Below are positions 45,343 to 54,652 of a stretch of DNA of 64,000 nucleotides, in pieces (the stretch's first letter is position 1; every line of letters starts with the position of its first letter). A program made the translations under genes and the position numbers. Below the pieces are notes generated by a model, which saw only the letters and a program-made list of their open reading frames with translations, was not told where the DNA came from and did not search any database. This stretch comes from Hippopus hippopus (taxonomy: Eukaryota > Mollusca > Bivalvia > Cardiida > Cardiidae), in contig OX328107.1 in the NCBI GenBank assembly GCA_946811185.2, forward strand, positions 9,327,565 to 9,391,564. Direction: 5' to 3'.

Positions 45343-45689
45343 AGAAAATATTACAAGACAAGAAGAAAAACCAGTAATCACCATTTTTAGCTCTTCCCAT
45401 ATTTTCAATCCATCGAAGGTAAGTCCAATCATTTTAATAACATTTATTCTGTCCTTTACAAGTGCATTCAATATGGACAGTTGAAGTCTAACATTTTGCA
45501 AGTACATGTAATTAACTTCTGTGAAAACCATTGCACCACTGACTTAATTAGGTAAAGAACTAAGTAAGTAACTCTAATAAATTGAAGGACATAAATAATA
45601 AGCAAAATACTGACTGAAAAGAAGAAATTGTGCATAACTAGCAATTGCCCATTTAGCCTCCAATCTTTTCCATCTATTACCTTACCGTT

Positions 45690-45908
45690 TTCCAGTAAGG
45701 TATACTGCAAAACAGTTTTTTAAAGACCCTGAAGAAGAAGGCTATTGAAAACATTATGGGAAAAGGAGAAAATGCTAGCAGCCTGTATTTTCTCATCTCC
45801 CAATAATGTCTTCCACCTTTTGAGAGACAAATCTCATCACTTGAGCCACAATTAATAATATTAATATATATATTATATCATCTGTGATATTTGGTAAAAA
45901 AGAGTTAA
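45690..45908. mobile_element. TTAA-229 element, old
   Basis: GACCCTGAAGAAGAAGGCTA, the hairpin left arm ACATTATGGGAAAAGGAG, and GATATTTGGTAAAAAAGAGTTAA. An AT repeat has expanded in the right arm. Confidence 0.65.
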
Positions 45909-46049
45909 ACAAATGGATGTGCAGATAGTAAAAGTATTGTCAAAATGGAAAAGTTAAGATGAAAGTTCTAAGCATGTTGCAATCACAACAAAGATCAAGA
46001 TCAGACTGTCTTTATGAAGAAAGTGTAAATCAAGATCAGAATGCACAGA

Positions 46050-46393
46050 ACATTTCCCAAAATCTGACCTTGTGACCTATTTTTTATTACCCAAAGTGAC
46101 CAATTTTCAAATTCATCCCAGATATTATTTAGAGAAACATCCTGACCATGTTTGATGACCATTGCACTGAAGATGTGGCACAAAACATTCTCATTTAAAT
46201 TCAAATGTGTGTGTTAATTTTGGACCCATTATCAAACTTGTCCTTGACAAACAGTCTGACCAAGTACCAGTATCATGAGTATTGGGCTTAAAATGTAGCT
46301 TGTTGAGTGTACATAAGATTAAATGATTATGAGACCCAACAGATGACAGTCACAGCATATCACAAAAGCTCATCTTGTGCTCAAGTGGGCTAA
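46050..46393 (+). mobile_element. detached 3' end of a pearl-like element
   Basis: Monomer-like sequence (TCTGACCTTGTGACCTATTT) then CACAAAAGCTCATCTTGTGCTCAAGTGGGCTAA. It could be the tail of the element begun at 42660, separated by later insertions, or a separate fragment. Confidence 0.5.
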
Positions 46394-46470
46394 AACAGAA
46401 ATGAAGAAAAAGTCGGTGTTATGTAAGACATACTGGTGAAAATCATAACAGAAAAAGCTCACACAAAATC

Positions 46471-46700
46471 ATAAACCCTTTACCAAACAATCTCTGGTTT
46501 TTACGACCCAGAGGAAGCAGCCTCCTGAAAACATTGTGGGAAAAGGAGAAAATGATGGTAACCAGCATTTTCTCCTTTTCCCACAATGTTTTCTACTCTT
46601 CTAAAGTCAAGTTTCAATTTTTGAGTCGCGTTTATTTTGTCGTCCGCAAATGCTTTTGATTTGGACTAGTCCAAAATTTAGTCATTTGATAAAGAGTTAA
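46471..46700. mobile_element. TTAA-229 element
   Basis: Left end AAACCCTTTACCAAACAATC (first TTAA mutated to TAAA), right TTAA at 46697-46700. Near-perfect stem. Confidence 0.85.
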
Positions 46701-46984
46701 ACCCACTGCTATTCAAAAATACCTTTTTCTGTCCTTACAATAATCATTCTAGGACAGCAGTGTGATAAAAGAACTTATAGCTTTTAACAAGCAATTGCTC
46801 CTTTTCCCAACATAGTTTCCATCCTCTCAAAAAAGATGCTTTTCCTTTCCCCTGAAAATTTGTCTTTCCTGTAAGTTTTTGGCATGTCTCATAATAGACT
46901 TTGCAGTCATGGGTTTACATATTGACAATGCTGCCCGAGCAACAGATTTACTGTTGGTGTGAACATTACACAATTAACCTTTGT

Positions 46985-47190
46985 AGTGCTGAAACCCTAG
47001 TTAATTACATATCCTGACTGGTGTAGATTATGATCAGACTGCACAGAACATGCAGTCTGATCTTGGATCTATACTATATTTTGCTATTCCTTAAACCAAC
47101 TTTTACAACTATAGTGGCGTTTGCTGCCAGTGTAGATTAAGACTACACTGCGAAGAATGTGCAGTCTGATATTAGATCTACGCAGTCTGC
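46985..47190. repeat. two TTAA-GATC hairpins in a row
   Basis: GATCAGACTGCACAGAACAT facing ATGCAGTCTGATC at 47031-47064, and a weaker one (GACTACACTGCGAAGAATGT facing GTGCAGTCTGATATT) at 47128-47170. Outer ends not preserved. Confidence 0.65.
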
Positions 47191-47554
47191 ATCGCTGAAG
47201 TAATATAGACCAAAGAAAATAAGAAATTGCAATTGCTTGACTCTTACTTTTAGACTGAGAATGTATGTTGGGTTTATTCGGCACTCTAAGGGTTAAAGCC
47301 TGATATTTTCATAAAAACAGCTTTCACAGTGCAATGTCTGCATCTTTAGTTACTGACTAGAAATGTCCATTTCAGTTAGTTAAGTGGTTAAAGTCAATAA
47401 CATTAACAAGTATTTCAAGCATGACTTATTTTCAAAAAATAATCTCACAAGAAATTTAATCAAAAAGCTAAGAAAAACTAACCATCTAGACATCAAAATA
47501 TCAAACAAACTACATTATAATTGTGACTTTTACTAAGACTAAGGAAAAAGAAGT

Positions 47555-47788
47555 TTAACCCTTTGCCACACAATCCCGAGTTTTAACAATATTTAGAGAG
47601 ATGCCTTTTGAAAACATTGGTGGAAAAGGAGAAAATGCTGGTAACCAGCATTTTCTCCTTTTCCAACAATGTTTCCTAGCCTATCGAAGACAGAGTCCAT
47701 CCTATGAGCCACATTTAAATTGTCTTCTGCAAAATTTAATGCTTTCATTCTGCACCAGTCTACATTTTTTCATGTGGTAAAAAGTTAA
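47555..47788. mobile_element. TTAA-229 element
   Basis: TTAA at 47555-47558 and 47785-47788 (234 bp). Stem GAAAACATTGGTGGAAAAGG faces CCTTTTCCAACAATGTTT. Confidence 0.85.
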
Positions 47789-48010
47789 ACACTGATTCAA
47801 TCTAGAACTCTTTAACTCGGCCAATGAATACTGCCCAATAATGTCATTGATTACCTTAAAAAAAAAAACTAGAAATAGGCGTGTCAGAGACACGGATGCC
47901 CCTGCTAAATGGTATTGGTCACAGATATGTCATATGAGAGAATCAGTAGGTATTACAGAAAATTGTTGTTTTGGATAACAGCTTAGACAGGGTTAAGAAG
48001 GTTTGTTATA

Positions 48011-49353
48011 TACGAGGGCTGTTCGATATGTAATGTGTATTGTACCACAGCGCGATAACGCTTTGCACAATTTTGTGGATGATGATACGCATGAATAGCT
48101 CTATTCAATACCTTTCCAACGATATAAACACGAGCCTTCAGCTCCACATGGTTTTAAACTTACAGTCATTTCAATAGAGCTAGTCGTTAACCACTGTTGT
48201 AAAAATGGTTGGGAAACGGATTAAGAATATTGAAAAAATTAGAGCTTATATAAAAGTTCACACAAAACTCGGTCATTTGGTAATGCAGATTTTTACTGAA
48301 TTGGGGGAAGTTTATGGGTCTGATAAGGTATCTTATGAGACAGTTCGTAGTTGGAGAAAGAAATTTCTGACTGGCACAGAGTCCGTCAAAGATGCAGCAA
48401 AATCTGGCCGACCTGTGACTTTAACAGGCAAGGCAGATGTCTCAAAAGTCAGGGAAATAATTGAAAGTGATGGCAGATACACGATTCATGATATTGCCAA
48501 CGCTGTTGGCATATCGCTATCGCGGGTGCATTTCATTTTGAAGCGTATTTTGAAGGTACGAAAGATTTCTGCCAGATGGATACCGCATATATTGACAGAT
48601 GACCAAAAACGGGTACGAGTACAAACCGCTAAGCAATTGCTCAAAATGTTTCCCAAATTCAATCAAAGACAATTTGCAAACATTGTTACTGGTGACGAAA
48701 CATGGGTTCACTATTTCGAACCAGTAAGAAAAATTGGAAACAAAATATGGCTAACTAAACACAGCAGAAGGCCTGTAGTTGCCAAATGAAGCACAAGCAC
48801 AAAGAAGGTTCTTTATTGCATATTCTTCTCATGTGATGGTATAGCCGTACAAATTCCGGTGCCGAAGGGCAAAAGTGTTACAGGTCGGTATTACCGAGAT
48901 GTTATACTAAAAAAGGTCAAGAAATATTATCTTAAACGACGCCCAGTGTCAGGATTTAGGCATGTTCGTCTACTTCATGATAATGCTCCATCACATACAT
49001 CTGAGCTTGTGAAGCAATTTTTGAAGTCGGAGAAGGTTACCGTCTTGCCACACCCACCATACTCTCCAGATCTAGCCCCATGCGACTTTTTCCTTTTTCC
49101 TAAACTTAAAAAGTTCTTATCTGGTCGTCATTACAAGTCCCGACAAGCCTTTGGCTCAGCCATCAGTCAGTGCCTCAGAGGTCTACCTAAATCAGCGTAC
49201 CGTGACGCATTTCAGAAATGGATTCAGAGATTGAAATTATGTATTTCAAACCGCGGAGAATACTTTGAAGGGATGTAATGTTCATTTCACTATTTGAGTC
49301 GTATGCTTTTGAGATATCGTACAATACACATTACATATCGAACAGCCCTCGTA
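48011..49353 (+). mobile_element. mariner transposon with perfect inverted ends
   Basis: The terminal inverted repeats are identical over 35 bp (starts TACGAGGGCTGTTCGATATG; right copy 49319-49353), with TA at both edges and TATATA reading outward on each side. Length 1343 bp. Perfect ends and one lesion in the transposase indicate recent activity. The outer 12 bases match the deleted element at 9791, so that one may be a distant relative. Confidence 0.95.
48205..49278 (+). pseudogene. mariner transposase, one in-frame stop
   Basis: Cut-and-paste transposase that would bind the inverted ends and insert at TA. One continuous frame of 357 codons plus stop, normal for mariner (about 345-360), broken only by TGA at codon 195 (48787-48789). 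A TGA at this place is what C-to-T change of a CGA Arg codon would give. Helix-turn-helix regions at residues about 20-52 and 93-115; linker block SARWIPHIL at 122-130; catalytic D164 in VTGDETWVHYF, D259 in LLHDNAPSHT, D294 in YSPDLAPCDFFLF. D259 and D294 are separated by 34 residues, the DD34D hallmark of mariner rather than Tc1. The C-terminal KLCISNRGEYFEG block is present. The upstream ATG sits 160 bp inside the left end, as usual. Confidence 0.92.
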
Positions 49354-49805
49354 TATAGCCAAGCAGATAAAAGATTATTTATACCTGATAACAAAATTGA
49401 GGACTGGTCCAAGTTGAAAGCAATATGCAGACAATAAATTATATGGTTTGTATTGCATATTGTAGAAAACTTTGTGAGAAAAAGAAGAAAATGCTGGTTT
49501 TGAGCATTAATTTCTTTTTATTCAGCATTTTCCTTAATCTTTCAACTGAGGGTTACTTATACTCAGGATTATGAAGATCTTAACTTGAGGAATGAGAGTG
49601 AGAAATACAGCAATAATAATTACTTTGTTGGACTTTCTCTATGAGACAGGAACAAATTGGATTGAATATTATCACACTGGACTATAGTTGAAGGGTAGGT
49701 TGCAGCCTCAATATTCTCTGGCATAGTGGATGAGTCTTTTTAAAAACCAAAGCTGTATCTTCATATCACAATTCTGCTGAGCAGGATGTAAAACTGGGTT
49801 GAACA

Positions 49806-50258
49806 GTCAATTTAAACATGTGACCTTCAACTGTGACCTTGACCTTGGGCGTATCAAAACAAACTTTTCGCATGACACTAGTACTTGTTTAGGAGAACAA
49901 GTGTGTGAAGTTTTTTTGAAATCCATTGATAAATGTAGAAGTTATGCTCTGGACAAGGTCAATTTAAACATTTGACCTTCAACTGTGACCTTGACCTTGG
50001 GCGTATTGAAACAAACTTTTCGCATGACACTAGTACTTGTTTAGAACAAGTGTGTGAAGTTTTTTTGAAATCCATTGATAAATGTAGAAGTTATGCTCCG
50101 GACAAGGTCAATTTAAACATTTGACCTTCAACTGTGACCTTGACCTTGGGCATATCGAAACAAACTTTTCGCACGACACTAGTACTTGTTAAGGAGAACA
50201 AGTGTGCAAAATTATTTTGAAATCCATTGATAAATGTAGAACTTATGCTCCGGACAAG
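49806..50258 (+). repeat. 150-bp tandem array, three copies
   Basis: GTCAATTTAAACA starts units at 49806, 49958 and 50107. Each contains ACCTTCAACTGTGACCTTGA and ACAAACTTTTCGCATGACAC. Units are nearly identical, so the array is young. Confidence 0.9.
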
Positions 50259-50639
50259 AATGGGACACACACACTAACGCACACACGCACTAACACACAC
50301 ACACACAGAGACGGACACAGGTAACTCTATATGCCCTTCCGCCATTTCATGGCGGGGGCATAAAAACCCATGGAGGCATAACTCCTGTAATAGTCAACCA
50401 ATCTTGAAGAGATTTGCATGTGTGCAATTTACCATTGTAAGACACCTCCACTAAAATTTCAGCCCGGTCAGCCTATGAACATAATTATAATTGTCTTCAC
50501 TGATTGGTGATACAACAGACAACCTAATTCCAGTACGATACCCCCTTGCCCCACCTTTGTTGTTGAGGTTAGGGGGTGGAGAAAAGTGTGGGAGTGTTAT
50601 AATGAGACACATGTCATATTCATGACCTCTGAAAAAATA

Positions 50640-50850
50640 CCAGGTTAAATGCCTCTGCAAAAAGGATCAACCCGTGTCGAAACTTTTTGCTATAGCTACA
50701 CTTTTTACATGTCAAAAGACCATTTTACATCATGATTCAGCCTGTTCTTACAGGTTTAAGACAAAATGAATCCACATAATGCAACAACAAACTTGTCGTA
50801 TTGTATTACAAAGATGCATTTAACCCCTTTTTATCAGAGCACTGTTCATT
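50640..50850. mobile_element. GTCAGCCTG foldback element, hairpin lost
   Basis: AAATGCCTCTGCAAAAAGGA, AACTTTTTGCTATAG, GCATTTAACCCCTTTTTATC and AGAGCACTGTTCAT follow the family order. The GTCAGCCTG stem is deleted. Confidence 0.55.
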
Positions 50851-50938
50851 TATCATCATTCTCTAGATCTGTCACAATGTTGGGTTTGCAGTCATTCTGT
50901 CTACATTATTATTTTGCTTGCTGTCCTGGTTAAACTTA

Positions 50939-51170
50939 CGGTAACCCCTTTCCCACATGATCCCAAGTTTTAACCACCCAGAGGAAAAAGGCTTTTGTAA
51001 ATGTTGAGGAAAAAGAGAAAATGCTGGTGAGCAGCATTTTCTTCTTTTCCAACAATGTTTTCTTCCCCTGTAAAGAAAGACATTATTTCCTCACCAACAT
51101 TCAATTTGTTGTCCATCAATGCTTTCAATATGAACAAGTCTAATGATTTTTGTGTAGTAAAAGGCTAAGC
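50939..51170. mobile_element. TTAA-229 element, ends mutated
   Basis: GTAACCCCTTTCCCACATGA at left, hairpin GAGAAAATGCTGGTGAGCAG with partner, GTGTAGTAAAAGGCTAA at right. Confidence 0.75.
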
Positions 51171-51750
51171 ATTTTTTCACAATCAAAGTTGCCTTTGCAG
51201 CCTTTGTACACCAAGATAAGACTGTGCAAAACCTGGAGTCCTTTCCATATTTGATTGACAGATTTTCTTGAATTTCCATAAGATTCACATTCTTCATGAT
51301 ATTAACGACTGCAAGTTTCATAAAAATCCAACCACAAATGCGGTCTTCAGCACACAGCCAAGAAAAAAAGACTACTGGACACTACAGATGGAGTCTGGAA
51401 GATGGAAGCTACGCTATGAAGTGATTTCTTCAGTCCTTTTGCCAGTGGAACTAAAAATGCACATTTTCAAATCCCTGATTTCACCATGGAAAATTAATAT
51501 GACTATTAGTCCCAAGGAAAATCCCAAAGGGGGGGGGGGGGGGGGTTTAAAATAACAAACACCTGAAAATATCTAAACTATATCTATATTGTCTTCAATA
51601 AGGTGCAGGTAGATACATGTGTATTCAGAGAATAGGAAAATGATCAGTACATGTATGTATTAGTATGTTTGTTTCATTACTCCAGTTTAAAGAGTATTAA
51701 CTAGGTGTATAACAATCTGCAGAGCACCTCATCCAAACTTCTGGTGTTTC
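51171..51750. other. no recognisable gene; long poly-G run
   Basis: A 95-codon plus frame (51268-51555) ends in a run of 17 G at 51529-51545. No domain and no clear splice sites. A worn TTAA-GATC fragment is near 51200-51250. Confidence 0.4.
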
Positions 51751-51981
51751 TTAACTCCACACAACCAAATATTTTTAGTGACCTGAGGAAAAAAGCCATT
51801 TGAAAACATTCTAGGAAAAGAAGAAAATACTGGTAACCAGCATTTTCTCCTTTTTCAACATTGTTTTCTATCCTTCAAAAAGAGGATTCCATCAATTTAG
51901 TCACATCAGATTTCTTGTCTGCAAATTCTTCCAATTTGACAGATTTAGGCCTAAAATTTTTGTAGCATGATAAAGAGTTAA
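51751..51981. mobile_element. TTAA-229 element sharing a TTAA with its neighbour
   Basis: TTAA at 51751-51754 and 51978-51981. The right TTAA is immediately followed by CTCTTTACCAGACAAC, the left end of another copy, so the two abut at one TTAA. Confidence 0.8.
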
Positions 51982-52620
51982 CTCTTTACCAGACAACATT
52001 TATTGTCTGTCAAAGGGTCAAAAATATAATAGAAAAGAAGAAAATAATGGTTACCAGTTTAATCTCCTTTTCTCCATTTTAGGGGCAAAGGGGCTTAGCA
52101 CCCGCTTACGAATTTGTGCATTGTTTGAAAATTTATAACCTTCAAGCAATTGCAGACAACAAAATTAACTAGAGCTGTCACTGAATGTGACTTAATACCT
52201 CCGCCAGCGCTTTGACAGAAAAAAGTGTCAAGTTCAAGGGGAGATAATTCCTCAACCAGGAGGAGTTGACACTTGAAAATTGCGTCTTGCAAATCTTCAA
52301 TAAATGATCAATATATGTGCAAAGTTTCAATACAATTGAAGGATAAGTGTAGGAGGAGTTTGCGACACAAAATTACTAGTATTTTGTACACAGACAGACA
52401 CACGGACAGACACACGGACAGACAGGCTGATTCCAGTATACCCCCGAAAACATTCATTTTGCGGGGGTATAATAATGATGGAATTCGTATCAAAAAGGGC
52501 TAAAAACATTGTGGGAAAAGGAGGAAATGCTTGAAATACCAGCATTTTCTCCTTTTCCTGCAATGTTTTCAAATTCTTTCTCAAGTTCGTTAACAGGTGA
52601 GATTGTATGGTGACGCATTA
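51978..52620. mobile_element. TTAA-229 copies, one split by a tandem-type insert
   Basis: A short copy with its own weak hairpin occupies 51978-52085. A second copy begins in its arm (TTCAAGCAATTGCAGACAAC), breaks at about 52167, and resumes at about 52476 with GATGGAATTCGTATCAAAAA, followed by a strong hairpin (ACATTGTGGGAAAAGGAGG) and CGCATTAAC. The break is filled by the element at 52167-52475. Confidence 0.65.
52167..52475 (+). mobile_element. short element ending in GCGGGGGTATAATAATG
   Basis: Starts ACTAGAGCTGTCACTGAATG (stem GTCACTGAATGTGAC), contains TAATACCTCCGCC near the head, an (ACGGACAGACAC)n tract at 52391-52424, and the hairpin CCCCCGAAAACATTCATTTTGCGGGGG at 52441-52467. Same layout as the 3' ends of the other tandem-core elements but only 309 bp, with no array. 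Confidence 0.65.
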
Positions 52621-52799
52621 ACCAGAATACCAAATGCCGTTTCCTGTCAAACTGAATGCTCTATCTCAATGCCCATTGAAAGGTTTACTATGATATCAAT
52701 ATTTCTGTAGAATTATCTTTCACTGCCAAAGGCTATTTTTATGGCTTTTGTGAATGGGGTACATCAAGATCAGACTATAAAAATTGTTCACTCTGTTCT

Positions 52800-52955
52800 T
52801 GAACCTACATTGTCCAGCATTTACTCCTTTTCCCACAATGTTTTCTGTCCTATCAAAGAGAGAAAATACCTTTTGAGCTACATTAAGTTGTTGTCTGCAA
52901 ATACTTTCAATTTGGAGTCTAAAATGTTTTTGTGTGGTAAAGAGGTAAAGATTGA
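52800..52955. mobile_element. TTAA-229 right half
   Basis: Begins inside the hairpin (CCAGCATTTACTCCTTTTCC) and runs through GTTGTCTGCAAATACTTTCA to GTGTGGTAAAGAGGTAA. The left half is missing. Confidence 0.7.
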
Positions 52956-52961
52956 AAAATT

Positions 52962-54652
52962 AACAAGAGGGCCAAGATGGCCCTGGATCGCTCACCTGAA
53001 TTTTTGAGAGGACCATAGCCTATTTTTTTTTGAGGTATTGAAACTTTGGAAACAAAATCATTATTTTGCCAAGCAATTTTGAAAAGGTCACCTGTAAAAG
53101 TCATTTCAAAATCTGTCACCACCCCTACAATCATCAGCACAGCAATGATTTTCATGAATCAGAATTCTGCAAATAAATTTTGGGATAGATCACCCAAGGA
53201 CAATTTCTTGAAAAGGAGCACATGCTCGACAGTGACTAAAAACGTACGTCAAACAAGAGCACCACATGCAGGTGCCAACAATTGGCTGTTGTTTTTCGAC
53301 CGATAAAAATTTCCCTAACATTTTTTCAAAAGGGTCACCCTAGGAACATTTCTGTGAAATTATTTCAAAATCTGACCAGCCTTTCCAGAGAAGAAGAATT
53401 AAGAAATTCCTCTTCATGTCCCTGTAGTGCAAATAGCCCCCACCATCAGAGCCATGTTTCTTGACAGGTCACAATTTTGTGAACAGTTTTTGAAAAGAGT
53501 CACCCAAGGAACATTGCTGTGAAATTATTTCAAAATCTGACCAGCGGTTTCAGAGAAGAAGAATTTTTAAGAATTTCTTCATGTCCGTATGGTGTAAATA
53601 GCCCACAGCCATCAGAGCCATGTTTCTTGATGGATCAAAATTTCTCGAACAATTCGCAAAAAAGGTCGCCCAAGAAACATTTCTGTGAAATTATTTCAAA
53701 ATCTGACCAGCCGTTTCAGAGAAGAAGAATTTTTAAGAATTTCTTCATGTCCATATAGTGCAAGTGGCCCCCCCCCCACCCCCCCTCATCCCCCATCAGA
53801 GCCATGCTTCTTGACGAATCAGCATTTTGCGAACAATTTTTGAAAAGGGTCACCAAAGGAACATTTCTGTGAAATTATTTCAAAATCTGACCTGCCATTT
53901 CAGAGAAGAAGAATTTTTAAGAATTTCTTCATTTCTGTATAGTTCAAGTAGCCCCCATTCACCAGAGCCATGTTTCTGGACTGATCAAAATTTCGCGAAC
54001 AATTTTTGAAAAGGGTCACCCAAGGAACATCTCTGTGAAATTATTTTAAAATCTGACCAGCTGTTTCAGAAAAGAAGAATTTTTTTAGAATTTCTTCATT
54101 TCTGTATAGTCCAAGTAGCCCCCATTCACCAGAGCCATGTTTCTTGACGGATCAAAATTTCACGAACACTTCTTGAAAAGAGTCAACAAAGGAACATTGC
54201 TGTGAAATTATTTCAAAATCTGACCAGCGGTTTCAGAGAAGAATAATTTTTAAGAATTTCTTCATTTCTGTATAGTGCAAGTAGCACCCATTCACCAGAG
54301 CCATGTTTCTTGACGGATCAAAATTTCGCGAACAATTTTTGAAAAGGGTCACCCAAGGAACATCTCTGTGAAATTATTTTAAAATCTGACCAGCAGTTTC
54401 AGAGGAGAAGATTTTTAAAGAATTTCTTAGAAAATTCCATTTGGTTGCCATGGCAACCAGAGTTTTTGATGGAATCAAGTTCTGTGAACACTGTTTAAAG
54501 AGGACCTCCCAAGGAACATTCCAGCCAAGTTTGGTCCAAATTGGCCAAGCGGTTTAGGAGGAGTTGATGTTTAAAGAATTGTTGACGACGTACGACGGAC
54601 ACCGGGTGATCCTAAAAGCTCCCCTTGAGCACGTTGTGCTCAGGTGAGCTAA
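52962..54652 (+). mobile_element. pearl-like / Helitron-type non-autonomous element
   Basis: Head AACAAGAGGGCCAAGATGGC then GGATCGCTCACCTGA. Tail is the hairpin GAGCACGTTGTGCTC, AGGTGAG, CTAA. Ends match those of 22193-25182. The core has seven monomers of 165-167 bp (one is 184 through a poly-C expansion at 53766-53785), marked by TGTGAAATTATTTCAAAATC at about 53354, 53519, 53685, 53869, 54035, 54202 and 54368. The monomer differs from the arrays at 22-25 kb although the ends and 3' domain are shared. The open frames inside are by-products. Confidence 0.8.
54443..54458. promoter_or_regulatory. X-box-like palindrome in pearl-like element
   Basis: GGTTGCCATGGCAACC, identical to 24958-24973, and followed here as there by AGAGTT. 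Confidence 0.55.

Larger units (their letters stand above)
47872..50366 (+). mobile_element. tandem-core element interrupted by a mariner
   Basis: Head near 47872: ATAGGCGTGTCAGAGACACG with a GTGTCAGAGACAC stem, then GATGCCCC. Tail: hairpin CCGCCATTTCATGGCGG, then GGGCATAA at 50339-50366. Near the 3' end are three units of about 150 bp (49806-50258) and a CA-rich tract. The mariner (48011-49353) and a worn TTAA-229 copy (about 49380-49590) lie between head and tail. That both ends belong to one element is inferred from the matching GATGCCCC / GGGGGCAT termini. Confidence 0.5.
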
